A DNA stretch of 48,132 bases from Saccoglossus kowalevskii (taxonomy: Eukaryota > Hemichordata > Enteropneusta > Harrimaniidae): assembly GCF_000003605.2 (NCBI RefSeq), contig NW_003124905.1, positions 371,488 through 419,619 on the forward strand, in the 5' to 3' direction. Shown in pieces: positions 26,181-37,280 of this stretch. Every line of letters begins with the position of its first letter. The stretch's first letter is position 1. The position numbers were made by a program, and so were the translations under genes. The notes under the pieces are model-generated. The model searched no databases, was not told where the DNA came from, and saw only the letters and a list, made by a program, of their open reading frames with translations.

Positions 26181-29100
26181 ATATCCCATTTAATATATTC
26201 TGTAAGATATACAAAGTTTTTAGTCTAGCCCTTTGAAATCAATTTATCGAATTGGCTCCGTAATTATATGTGGGGATTACGTGTCGGCAAATGGTGTATT
26301 CAATCAGACATCTATTTGACCTCTAACAACCTCGATAGTTTAATGAGTAGTAAGAGGCAATGGGGTAAATTAAAAAAAAAATCCAAGTAACCAAGCTTAT
26401 TACGAACAAGCATGTAGTGACAAGTTTGATCATGCTGTTTCTTTACTAGGTTTAAGCGGTTTGAAACAAAGTGTCATTTAAAAACTTTTGCTTATTTTAA
26501 TTTTCTCTGATCACTGTCGTCGAGACCGTACAATTTAGTTTTAAAATTAATTTCCATAACAAGTATTCAACTCATTCTTTCGTTAAAATATAAAAAAAAT
26601 CAATTTTACCTGATCAATTTTTGATCTAAGTTTAATTAACGGACCTGTACCACCAATAGAAACAAAACAGACCCTATCATAAATATTAATGTATATTTCA
26701 ATGAAGAAATAACCGTCAATGCTATGTAAATAAGGGTCTGCGTCATAAAATGGGTGGTAATTAATCTACAAACTTCCTGAAAGCGGATTATTCATACTCC
26801 CATTAATCCACTTTCCAGACCTAGTTGACATCTGACGCCATACCGTTGCCAGGTATTTATCAAACTACATGCGCGCACGATCACAGGAAATCGTTGTCTA
26901 ATCTGTAATCGTGTTGTATTCCAAACTCTTGGCGACTGTTTTATTTTATTCTCAGACAACGTCTCGTACACACAAATATTCATCGACCGGATATCTTATA
27001 TTGGGAAGGAATATTTATTCATACATTTCAGATAGCAGGTAACATTACCCGGGGAAACATTATCAATAAATCTGCTACACACATGTGTTTTGTGTAACCC
27101 GTTGTATACGTCACGTGGTTAGTGTGTGATCTGGTGACATATATATCACGTGGTTAGTTGACGAGAACTGGCAGTTACATGATATATATGAAATATAAAG
27201 ATTCCGACGCATCATTGAGAGAGGAAATTGTTGAGTTCTGCATTACGATTTTTAGACCGGTAGCACGTGTTATATTTGGTCTAACAAAATTAAGTGCAAC
27301 TATTTCTCAATTTTTGATAGTGGCGGATATATATTGAACACTGAAAATCAGTAAATTTTGCAATTAAGATTTGTACTCTTTGCTTAGCCTTTGTTTTACT
27401 CTCAAATAGAGAAGCTCGAAGATTGGATTTTTTTTTATTTTACTTGCTTTAATGTCTATCGCTGTTAAAAATAGACTGCTGCGTCTTAATTATATGATAT
27501 TGATCAGGTAATCAACATTACATGTACATTACATGCATTATCACAATTAGTCAGAGAAACAATATTGAAAGGAGGGTCAATTTACTCTTATCGAGACGGT
27601 TAATGTCGTCGACTTACACAACATTTGTCGAAGTCGAGACGATACCCTGTGTTGATTATTCCATTGCATGATTTGTATATTTCAGAGTTCGTTAGATGTA
27701 CATTGCCAATCATATGCTTTAGAGCAAGTCTGTTCGTTTCATCTTTAAAATTACATAGACTGACTAGTATGTATAAAAAAATCAATCGCTCAAGCTATTG
27801 TGACTTATTTCGCTTTTTTTTAATCACTGCTTCCCATTAACGTGTACCAGAAAGATTTCGATATGTCACATCAATAAAGCGGAATTCCAAGTATCAATCT
27901 ATTGTGAAGCCAGGCAATATTAGAAATTAAAAATAGATCTCGAACGATAGCAATCGGTTGAGACATTTCGATTCGTGATCTGAGGACAGCTTCGGAAACG
28001 CTAAGATATTCAGGAAGTATACCTTGCATTTACCGAAATATGTCAGTCATTGGAAACGCTTTCAGTGACTATTTCGCTACATTGACGTTGTGTGCGCCAG
28101 AGAACAATAGAACAGTACTGCACAGTTGCTCCAAGGGCGTAATTCCACTTGATAATTGAGCTGAAATGGCGAAACTCTCACATGATTGAGTCAATGTCTA
28201 CTGCACATGACACGTCTACTGTGGCATCGGTTAAGTGCAGTCCAACACACATACTATTCATGCTCGTCTGTACACTGTTATAGTTGTTCTTTAAAAGGAT
28301 GTGAGAAATGCATTCCTTAATTATTTCTATACATTTTTCAGGGAGTAAGCGTGCCCTAAATAAAAAAAAATGTGCATTGAATGAGCGCGGAATGTTACGC
28401 ATGTCAAGAGTACGTAGAGAAATCCTTACAAAGTTTGTTCTATGACTATAGAGATCAGTATTACATAATGTTTATAATGAAGTGTAGCCGCGACGGCGCA
28501 GTATTTAGCCATGACTGACGTGATATTGGAATTATGGGGGTTTACGCATAATACCTATGCTGTTGGATTGTTCAGCTCAACAAATAGCATGGCATACATG
28601 ACTTGCGCATCTCTACACTCTGAGGTGAAACAGGAAAGAGTAATTATTAATATCAACGTACAGTAAGATCACCGAATGAGGTTGTGAGGTTTCAGTGTTA
28701 CTGCAATCTGATAATGACGGCATAAGAGCAACACAATACCCCGCCCATGGCGTTCCAAATAAATTGATTCATATCGCTGTATTCGGGAATCGCAGGTAGC
28801 ATTACATATGTATATAGGCACATCATTATGCCATTATTTCAAATATTATTGGTCTTATTAAATATTCGGGATAAAGTATAGACGCCTGTTTGCTTGTAAA
28901 AGTCGTCATATGCCCACTAAATAAAAAACATGTTAAATAGCGTGCGAGTTTACCACGTCACATGACGTCATATTGGTGTTAACTAATAAAACATTGCGGG
29001 ATTGTGGGATAGCACGCATCACTGATCGATTACTGTAAACACGTCACTTACCAGTGAATACTTATTTGGGATTAAAAAATGTATATAACTGTTTGTAATA

Positions 29101-29290
29101 TAAAATTGATTAATTAAAAACGAATCATAAACGCGCATGCTCTAATATAAAAATAATACCATCGCGTCGTTTGCAGATGAATGAATGATTGCGTGCGAGG
29201 TATGTAGATGTAAAACCAAGTAACCAAGCAGATTATAATTACGCGTGTAATGCTGTGTTTTATATTTTTAATGACGGCTAACATTTAGTA

Positions 29291-29420
29291 GTTAAACTGC
29301 CAATGTCGTCGCGCGACGTTTACATTGTACAAACAAATACTGTTGCACATGAGTCGTATACGTCGTATGGAGCTAGCCCATATCGATTACGACGCAGCGT
29401 GACGACGTTGGCAAGTTAAC
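29291..29420. mobile_element. Palindromic TIR element with possible TTAA/TTA target site
   Basis: A 130-bp segment is bounded by gttaaactgccaatgtcgtc at the left and, on the minus strand, gttaacttgccaacgtcgtc at the right. The inverted match extends to about 27 bp (…gcgc.acg / …acgctgcg). TTAA sits at both outer edges, which would fit a TTAA- or TTA-duplicating DNA transposon derivative. The interior has smaller palindromes such as gtatacgtcgtat. No transposase coding is present. It ends about 230 bp before the next TIR element, so this is an insertion-prone spot. Class assignment is uncertain. Confidence 0.6.
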
Positions 29421-29652
29421 CTTACCATGACAATGTATATGTACTTATCTAGGGGAGAAAAAATATAGACTTATTTTATTTTACATTAATCAGAATACAG
29501 GTATTACTCATTCGCAATTCCACTAATGGCAAGTACTATTACCCATAATGCATTATGCCATACCAACACTGCTGCATATTATTCCTTCTGGTATAGAAAT
29601 TTCGTGAATATAATGGTGTATTGTTTATTTTATCATAAATATGACATCCAAC

Positions 29653-29805
29653 AATTTAAAGCGGGACGGTCGTCACCTGCGCACGCGCGGGAATTGAGTC
29701 AAACGCTAAAAATGCAACGACTCATGGGTAGACGCTTGTTTGTAAACATTGACATGATATGGCCATCTGGCGCATGCGCGGGTGACGACTTCCCCGTTTT
29801 AAATT
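29653..29805 (+). mobile_element. Short TIR element (MITE), copy 2, intact ends
   Basis: The element is 153 bp with terminal inverted repeats of about 36 bp. The left end begins aatttaaagcgggacggtcg and continues tcacctgcgcacgcgc. The right end, read on the minus strand, begins aatttaaaacggggaagtcg and continues tcacccgcgcatgcgc. The interior matches the 22-kb copy, including cagatggccat and the acaaacaagcgtctaccca stretch. The core of the TIR (cgtcacc.gcgca.gcgc) is much richer in G+C than its surroundings. An open frame runs through the element but is not conserved in copy 1. I could not settle the target duplication. Confidence 0.8.
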
Positions 29806-31242
29806 TGAATGCAGGGAAGATAATTGCACATAAATCTAACATTCCAGCCTTATTTTACCTGTGCCTAATAAGCGAACATTTCTTGCAGGAGCAAATTATA
29901 TAAGCTATTACGTGTTTGTTGCATATAATTAGGAGTCAAAGGTTAGAACAGTATATATAGCTTTTATGCAAATCAGCATGTGCTCACTGCCATGTCTGAT
30001 TTCGGTGTTAGCGCTTTCTAATATCACGTGTTTCCAGTTTTGCAGTCGTCACGCAGCGTTTCTCCCCGAATTGTTAATTAACAAAGACGTTATATACGTC
30101 ACTGTGGGTCCCACACCGAACACAGCGCGGTGCGACTGTAGTTCTTGCAAATAAATACTGTGCACGCCGTTGACCGCTACCGGCGTTCCTACACTTAGCA
30201 CATGCAAGAAACGAACCCGATATCCCCGGCCACCTCTGGCTGTCCATTTGAAGTTCTACTTTGCCCAGTCTGATTTACAGTATTCATAATTTAATTCCAA
30301 TTGTCAATTAGTGAAGCATATTGAATTAATCCTATTTTATATATCAATTATCGATAACACAACTAAACGCCATGAATAAATTTGTTCTGTCGGGCACTGC
30401 TGTTTACTTGTTGAATGTCTTTGCATATTATTTGTTGTGATTTATTCTACCAGTCGCAGAATATTGTGGAAATTATTATAATTGTTTTTGACTCAATATG
30501 TTTTTTTTATTGTAGCGTCCTTCTTTTGATTATTTATCAAATATATATTCAGACGAGCCAAGCAAACGTCTGCTCTGTAACTAGAGTATATTCATAACAC
30601 ACAATATCGATGTTCAGTGCTGTAGGCAGTGTGGTTGTGGGTATTACAGATGAAATATACAATTGCCAATTATTTGGCTGGTTTATTTATTGTAATCATA
30701 TTCATTATTATTCATAATGGCATAATAACTCGCCAATATGACTACAGGCGACAACAATCTATTAATATATACGATTAGAATTAGAGTATCGGGACCCGTT
30801 ACCATGGGAACAATACGCATGTAGTTTATGAACGCAATAAATACAATTCATAACCAGACATTGTTTTGTTTTTTTACATAATAGAATGCTGTTGAATGCA
30901 AATGTTATAGTGCAATATAGTGGGTGGGCGGAGCACGAATCAGTTTGTTATTGTAATATTCTGTAAATTTTCTTTATATATATATGCGATTTCATGTATA
31001 TGTACATCACGACTTAATGGGAATGAATATTTCAATTTTTAGCCGTACTTACTGTGATGATGAATGCGATTTTTACACAGGAAATATAGGACAGTTGTGA
31101 AACTTTTATGACGGTACCAATTACATTCTATTATATACAAAAGAAAATTGTATATTCCAATTCAAATTACACTACAATGCATGGTCATGAAAGTTTACGC
31201 AATCATGAATTGGTGCTAGGTGTTCTGAATTGATTAAGCACA
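29806..31242. other. Non-coding stretch
   Basis: A patch near 30030-30230 is richer in G+C but has no open frame I recognise. The remainder is A+T-rich. Confidence 0.55.
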
Positions 31243-31638
31243 TACTATGAGGTTATTACGAGGATACCACAAAGTATGCACGAAGACTGTACTGTGGCAG
31301 GAGCGACCGACGCGCAGCAGAGATCGATGCGACGGCGTACTGTCTGGGTTTATTATACGTCTTTTTCTTCCAAGTATATATATCATAGGAATGCTGAAAT
31401 CAAAAAAGTTTAAAACAGAATCAGCAAACTTCTTTGCGTGGAGTCCGGACAAACTCTGATGGCAGCCATGTTTGTTTTTATTATTAAAGGCCCTTACGCG
31501 CGTAATCATATTTTATATATAATCCATATTTTGAATTCGCATTTTCTAATATGGTAGGATGAAAATACCTCGTAAAATACCTCAAAATTACGGCACGTTG
31601 TAACTTATGGCGTTACGGTGACAGATGTATAATAATAT
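31243..31638 (+). repeat. Hairpin-headed interspersed repeat, copy B
   Basis: This copy aligns along its full length with copies A and C. It has the same opening (tactatgaggttattacg), the loop motif cgaccgacgcgcag, the tggagtccgg and ggcagccatg blocks, the palindrome ttacgcgcgtaa, and the tail ggtgacagatgtataataat. The second arm of the head hairpin is largely lost after gtactgtctg. The left arm and the body are well kept. A short open frame on the minus strand (GLHAKKF...) is shared with the other copies and is discussed under findings. Confidence 0.75.
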
Positions 31639-32310
31639 CATGTATCCATCGAAAGGTAATCAGGTACGTTTTAGTCACTTATATCATGAGCAAACTGGTA
31701 ATCAACTGATGTTATTTACGCAAATCGTAAAACAAGGAGTAGTATGTCGATTCACACACGTGCCAAGCCGACTCGGATGGTATACAAACTCTTGTAAAAT
31801 GTGCTGAATTAATTAGAAAAATTATGATAGTATTAGGGCAATTAATTTCAAACATCTGTCATGTTATAATGCTGGTAGAAAGCGGAATATCTGTGTCGAA
31901 TGCATCCCGGTTGTGCGAACGTGCAATGTGAATTTGATTATTTTTTTAATGCAATCTTCATTTTGATCCTGTTTTAAACGAAGCCTTAAAAGAAGGGATT
32001 TTTTTTTGGAATGGCTGAATTGTTTAACGAATGGTTGAAGATAATGAAAAAAAAAGTTAATATCTGAGGTCCCTGGACTTTTATTTAGGGTTTTGTACAT
32101 GATACGCAGTGCATTAATCTTACATTTGCATGCGCATGCACGACGTCCCGGCAATCAACCCTTGCTGTTTCATGGGATTGAATTCAGGAGCCACTTCACA
32201 CCTAATTCGCTAATGAATTTCTAATAATACGTCTCATCTCATCAACAGGCAACATATCATGTATGGGTTAAAATGACATCCTTAATGAACCTGTTCAAAT
32301 TCAAGTATTT

Positions 32311-32430
32311 GAATAGTATACACGCTAATTAGCTATGTGCATAATTTACATTTTATTTGCATATTTTAATAGTATGCACGATATTTAAATATGTGTATAG
32401 TATGCAGATTATTCAAGAATAGTATGCACG
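32311..32430 (+). repeat. Degenerate aatagtatgcacg repeats
   Basis: The motif (g/t)aatagtatgcacg or a close variant appears at 32311, 32368, 32396 and 32418 within A+T-rich DNA. The spacing is irregular. It looks like a decayed short tandem array. Confidence 0.55.
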
Positions 32431-33317
32431 TTTTTTTAAATGTATTTGAAAAATATGATTGATTTGTAAGTATATGTCTGATCGGTGTACACGCAATTTA
32501 AGGTTGCAAGGTCGGAAAACACTTCAAAATATGTGATTCTCTATAAGTTAAACATATTACTGCATTTTGTTCGCTATACATCATCTGGAATCTTAGATAT
32601 TACCTAATATGGTAGTGCGTCTGCTGTACCAAAGTTTGTCTAGGGAATTACCTGATAGCCATTTTTAATTATTACAAACATAGTAACCTATGAATTGCAC
32701 TTTTTATGCACTGCCATTGAATAAACCTTCATATAACTTTTAAATTGTTATATTCGCATGCATAGTAGCTTTTAAAAAATTACAAATCACAGACCAATTT
32801 TTAAAATCTTTCCTCTTATTGCGTCTGTTAAAAGGCATTTGCACTTTAGTGCATGGACACTTAGTTTTGTTGAGCTGCGTCGTATACTCATGACAAAAAA
32901 CGCAATACAGACTATTTGGTCGTTCTCTTTTCATCGTTGTCTTTTTTCCTTTCATCGAAGACTGTATTTATCTAAACTTAACCACTTTTTTTAATGGGAC
33001 TGTTGGGATGAGTGTATTAATGTCTTTTCAAGATGATTTCGTATTTTTTTACCATAACATGTTACGGCAATCGACAACAGATTGCTGTCAATTCCATTAG
33101 GAGTAACCACATTTCGCCTCGCACGTGGTTGTGATATTAAACACCATGTGGTCAATACAACAACCCGTCAACGGCTGGATACATCATAATCACCGAGTTA
33201 CGACACAGATGTTAAATGCATGATCCGTGTTGACTAGCGCAGAGTTTATTATTCTAAGAGAGGCAACATTTTTTGCGGCATACCACTAGCAAATATGACA
33301 TTATACAGATTTAGATA

Positions 33318-33354
33318 TGACCCAGCTGATATTGATCTGACCCAGCTGATATTA
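33318..33354 (+). repeat. Two-copy 20-bp tandem duplication
   Basis: The unit tgacccagctgatattgatc is followed immediately by a second, slightly shortened copy. This is a recent-looking slippage duplication with no other visible feature. Confidence 0.85.
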
Positions 33355-36300
33355 TATTGATATGGTTATGTTTCAACTCATCCAACTCATACTGAAATGA
33401 ACACATTTGATCTGATGTGATGCATTTTCATAATAATTTTCATTATTCAAGCACTCATGCAAAACTACAACGCATAGCTAACCACATTGTTCAGTACATT
33501 GAACATGTATAGTATATTGCATATAGATAGAAACAAACAGAATAATCCATGGCGCTGTGAATGTACATAATTATTTCCATCAACAACCTAATATACATTG
33601 TATTTCACCCGAAATCACGTACCTTGATATCAATATATCTTAGACACATTCGCCGCCGTCATTGCATCAATGGTTTCACTGAATCTATGTGAATATTGTA
33701 TTTTGAACTGTTACAGTTGACGCTATGAAGAGAGAGAGTTCGAATTGAGGAGTGAAAACAAGTTTCATGGCTCTGTCACGTTCCACGAAATCTCTGCGGT
33801 CATTTTCGTCAAATGTCTAAGACATACAACGCAATTTCCAATGAGCGTGTATCAGTGGATGTGCAAGAACGCTATATTGTTTATCTATTTTTTACTTTTA
33901 TTTCAGTCCTGTTTGCGATCACTTCTTAGATTCGTCGAGCTCGTACGTGCACGTCGCCAGACATTAGGAACAAATCGATTACATATCATCCATACACATC
34001 AGACATTTAAATTCCCCGAAGTAATGTCACCGGTGATAGCGTAAATGCCAAATTACCCGTGACGTTAGACTCGCAACAGTAATTACATAACGACTTGTAC
34101 TATTACAGTCACATACCCGGATATATACGTTTTCTTTCTTCTCGATACACATATACACAAGAGTTGAAACATTTTTGACAACAATACATACACAAAACGA
34201 TGTTCAATCGAAGTTGTACAAATAACTAGTGTAACATTAGACAAGAAATTTGACAGGTTTGAAAAAATCGGGACTGTAACAAAAGTGTAAAGCGCGAGCA
34301 TATGAGTAATTGCAAAAAAAAAACATTAGTGAATTGATGCTTTGCAAATAATGATGATCGGCGACCCTCTCCCTGGGTGACTTTTACCGCGGACTGGTAC
34401 CATCAAATATTGGTGGTTTTTTTTAAAGGAAAACGACTAGATGATTTTCTTCCATAAATAGGTAACCAACACCATACCTTAAATGTAATTTCCTGTTTGA
34501 TACATTAGTTCAAAGGTTTTACTATAGGGTAATTTTTGTTTTATTATTTTCGTGTGTTATACAGAGTAAAGAAAAGCCTGAAATGTATATATGTGTGTAT
34601 GTTGCGCGTATATGCAAATTAGATATTTTACGATTAGACGGAAATTGAGGGAATGACGGTCCACATGGTAGTGCATCTTTATTGTTGTATCTATATATTT
34701 GTCTTTTCATCATGCGACATTATTATTATAATAATATTATTATTATTGCTCGCAGCTTATAGCTGCAGTGTTTTAATATAACTCCTGATACTTTTTTGTA
34801 TTTTATTACAATTCATTTGAATTATACTATCAGACAAATAACACAGATGAGGTATAGTGAGTTGTGTTATGCTTATCTGTATTTTCTCTTAGTGGATAGG
34901 GACAAACCATATATTATCTGCGTTGACACACGTGGAGGGGCATGTGTTCAGCGACCAGGATTCAGATAGAGTCGCCGATTACACATCAAGGCAATTTCCG
35001 AAGTCATCAAGAGATAAAGTACGTGCTCGATATGACGTATAACAGCTGAATGCGGTATTGACATGTTGATAACATCGCATGCGTAGATTTCATGCAAATG
35101 TTATGGAATTGACAATTGCTACTAACGGTATTTGCTTTGCGATTGCGAACGGAAACCACACGTGTACTTGTATGTATAATAAACCGGAACGGAATCTTGT
35201 TCAATTTGTGTAGAATAATCGGCAACGTTCTAGGATTTGGTTGAAGGGGTATTTGTTCATTTACTCGGGAATTATTCGCCGATATTCACCTCTCAGCATA
35301 TTTGTTTAGCGCATTTCCGTTGTTTGATCTACCATTGAAAGTAAGAATGATGATGACTGGTTGATGTATATTATAAGACATGTCAATGATTGTTGCTATT
35401 CTAAATAGTTTTGTACAAATGTGTCATTGTCAGACAACACTGTCTAGTAGGTATATTGAACTGAAATACCACTTTAAAGGACAACAGATCTCATTTATCT
35501 AACATCTAACATAATAATGACTGTATCATTCATCTTTGGTCTCTCGAAATGAATTCCATGAATCTTCTGAGCATTCTTGTTTTTTTTCCCTGTATTTCAT
35601 TTTCACGTACATTTGAAGTTTAAGAGAAAGCAAATGGCCTGGGATACGTATTATACAACAAATTTGTGTTATACATGATTAGTAGTATTTTACGCACATA
35701 TTAATAATGTAGAAATTAGTATTTTTAGGATGTGTGTTATTTTCATAATCTTGCACTTGACTAACATAAGCTTTGTGGAAGTTGTCAAACCTAATAGAAA
35801 GTAATGAACTTCTTTTAGTGCTAGAAAGAAAGAAATATTTGGGAAAATAAATCTTCATATTTTGTTCTTATTATTTATATTTGGAACCGTATATTCGATA
35901 TTTTGTGAAATATTACGCATTTTTGTGGCTAACGTCTATGTACTATGACCCTGAACGCACTTTGTTATTTACTGGTAATGTCAATTTACAAGTTGTTTTC
36001 AACAAAACACTAAAATCATTATCTGTGTTCCAATCGAGGGTATGCGTGAAATCTAACATCATAATGGTTGAAATAGGCAATAGGGAATTCAATTATCAAA
36101 CGCACTCAAACAATTAACCAAATTCCCATTTTACATTATAGACTTGATCAATGCAAGACATCTCTCGCTATACATATTGATTGGTACTTGTAATCCATTT
36201 ATGAATTATTAAACGTACGATATATTGCTGTTTGATCGATTCAATATATAATTTGTCAAATAAATCATTTTTACTCACTTAACTCGCTAACTTAATTTAA

Positions 36301-36867
36301 CCTGAACACGTTATCTTTCGTCTACTTAATTTGTAAATTGAGTTTTTAAATCTATGAAGACAAAAATCTGTACTACGCAATGATTATGTTGGAGTACGTG
36401 AGATTAAACGCCAGGAATTCATTAGTAATAGAACATAATTGAATATGCAATATCGACTAAAATATATATTTTTTAGGATCGTGGTTCAATACTCCATATT
36501 GTAGATCAAATCAAATTATTATTCATCAATGTTGTTTTTGCTGGACACGCCACAGTATTCTTTAGATACGAAAAATCAAAACCACTAATACGCTTATGCA
36601 TTCACTGCCATTGTTCACACCAAAACGATCAGTGCACATGCATATTAGAGAAAGTCGTTGTTTCATCGAATGTATGCAAGAGCGGCGTTTTCAGTTGATG
36701 ATGAATCACTACCCGGTGAATCTGTCAATATACCTCATAAAAAAGAAGACTAAACATTGGACTTCGCCTCCTTATTGCATGTTCAACACAAAGGAAATTC
36801 GACATCTTGCTAGTAACGTACTTGCTGACCATACCAGACCATAAATAATTAATACATTAACTGTAAG

Positions 36868-37280
36868 TATGATTATTATACATCTGTCACCGTAACACTA
36901 TAAGTTACAGCGTGCCGTAATTTTGCGGTATTTTAAGGTGTATTTTCATCTTATCATATTAGGAAATTCGAATTCCAAGTATGGAACGATTACGCGCGTA
37001 TGCGTTCTCTTTAATAATAAAAAAACAAACATGGCTGCCACAGGGGTTTGACCGAACTCCACACAAAGAAATGCACTGATTCTGTTCAAAACTTTTTGGA
37101 TTTCGGCATTCCCATGATGTATCCTTTGAAGGAAAACATGTTTAATAATAAGGCTATTACGAGGAAATCTCAAAGTATGCACGAAGACAGTGCGTCGTCG
37201 CATCGGCCTCCGCTGCGCGTCGGTCGATACTCCAGTTGTACTACCTTCGTGCATACACATAACGTAATAACCTCATAGTA
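36868..37280 (-). repeat. Hairpin-headed interspersed repeat, copy C
   Basis: This is the most complete copy, in reverse orientation to A and B. Its head hairpin has arms 37241-37270 and 37157-37190 around a loop of about 50 bp that contains the shared cgaccgacgcgcag motif (on the minus strand). The body carries the same blocks in the same order as A and B and ends at the shared tail, acagatgtataataatcat on the minus strand. Both copies with the full head place the same spacer between hairpin and body, so the element moves as one unit and is not a chance nesting of two repeats. Confidence 0.75.

Larger units (their letters stand above)
24666..29290. other. A+T-rich non-coding stretch
   Basis: It holds microsatellites (25210, 26032, 26154), two tcacgtggttag motifs 35 bp apart near 27111 and 27146, and a CRE-like tgacgtca at 28963. 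No coding sequence is recognised. Confidence 0.55.
31639..36867. other. A+T-rich non-coding stretch between repeat copies B and C
   Basis: It holds the small tandem repeats at 32311 and 33318, an ATT-rich palindromic patch near 34721-34747, and a strong acceptor-like site at 33906 (see findings). No protein family is recognised. Confidence 0.55.

Noticed and set aside
29526-29903. 125-codon plus-strand open frame
   Set aside because: It runs through the MITE at 29653-29805, and the corresponding frame is not kept in the 22-kb copy.
32311-32430. CRISPR-like spaced repeats
   Set aside because: The units are degenerate, irregularly spaced and A+T-rich in a eukaryotic setting. No cas-like genes are present.
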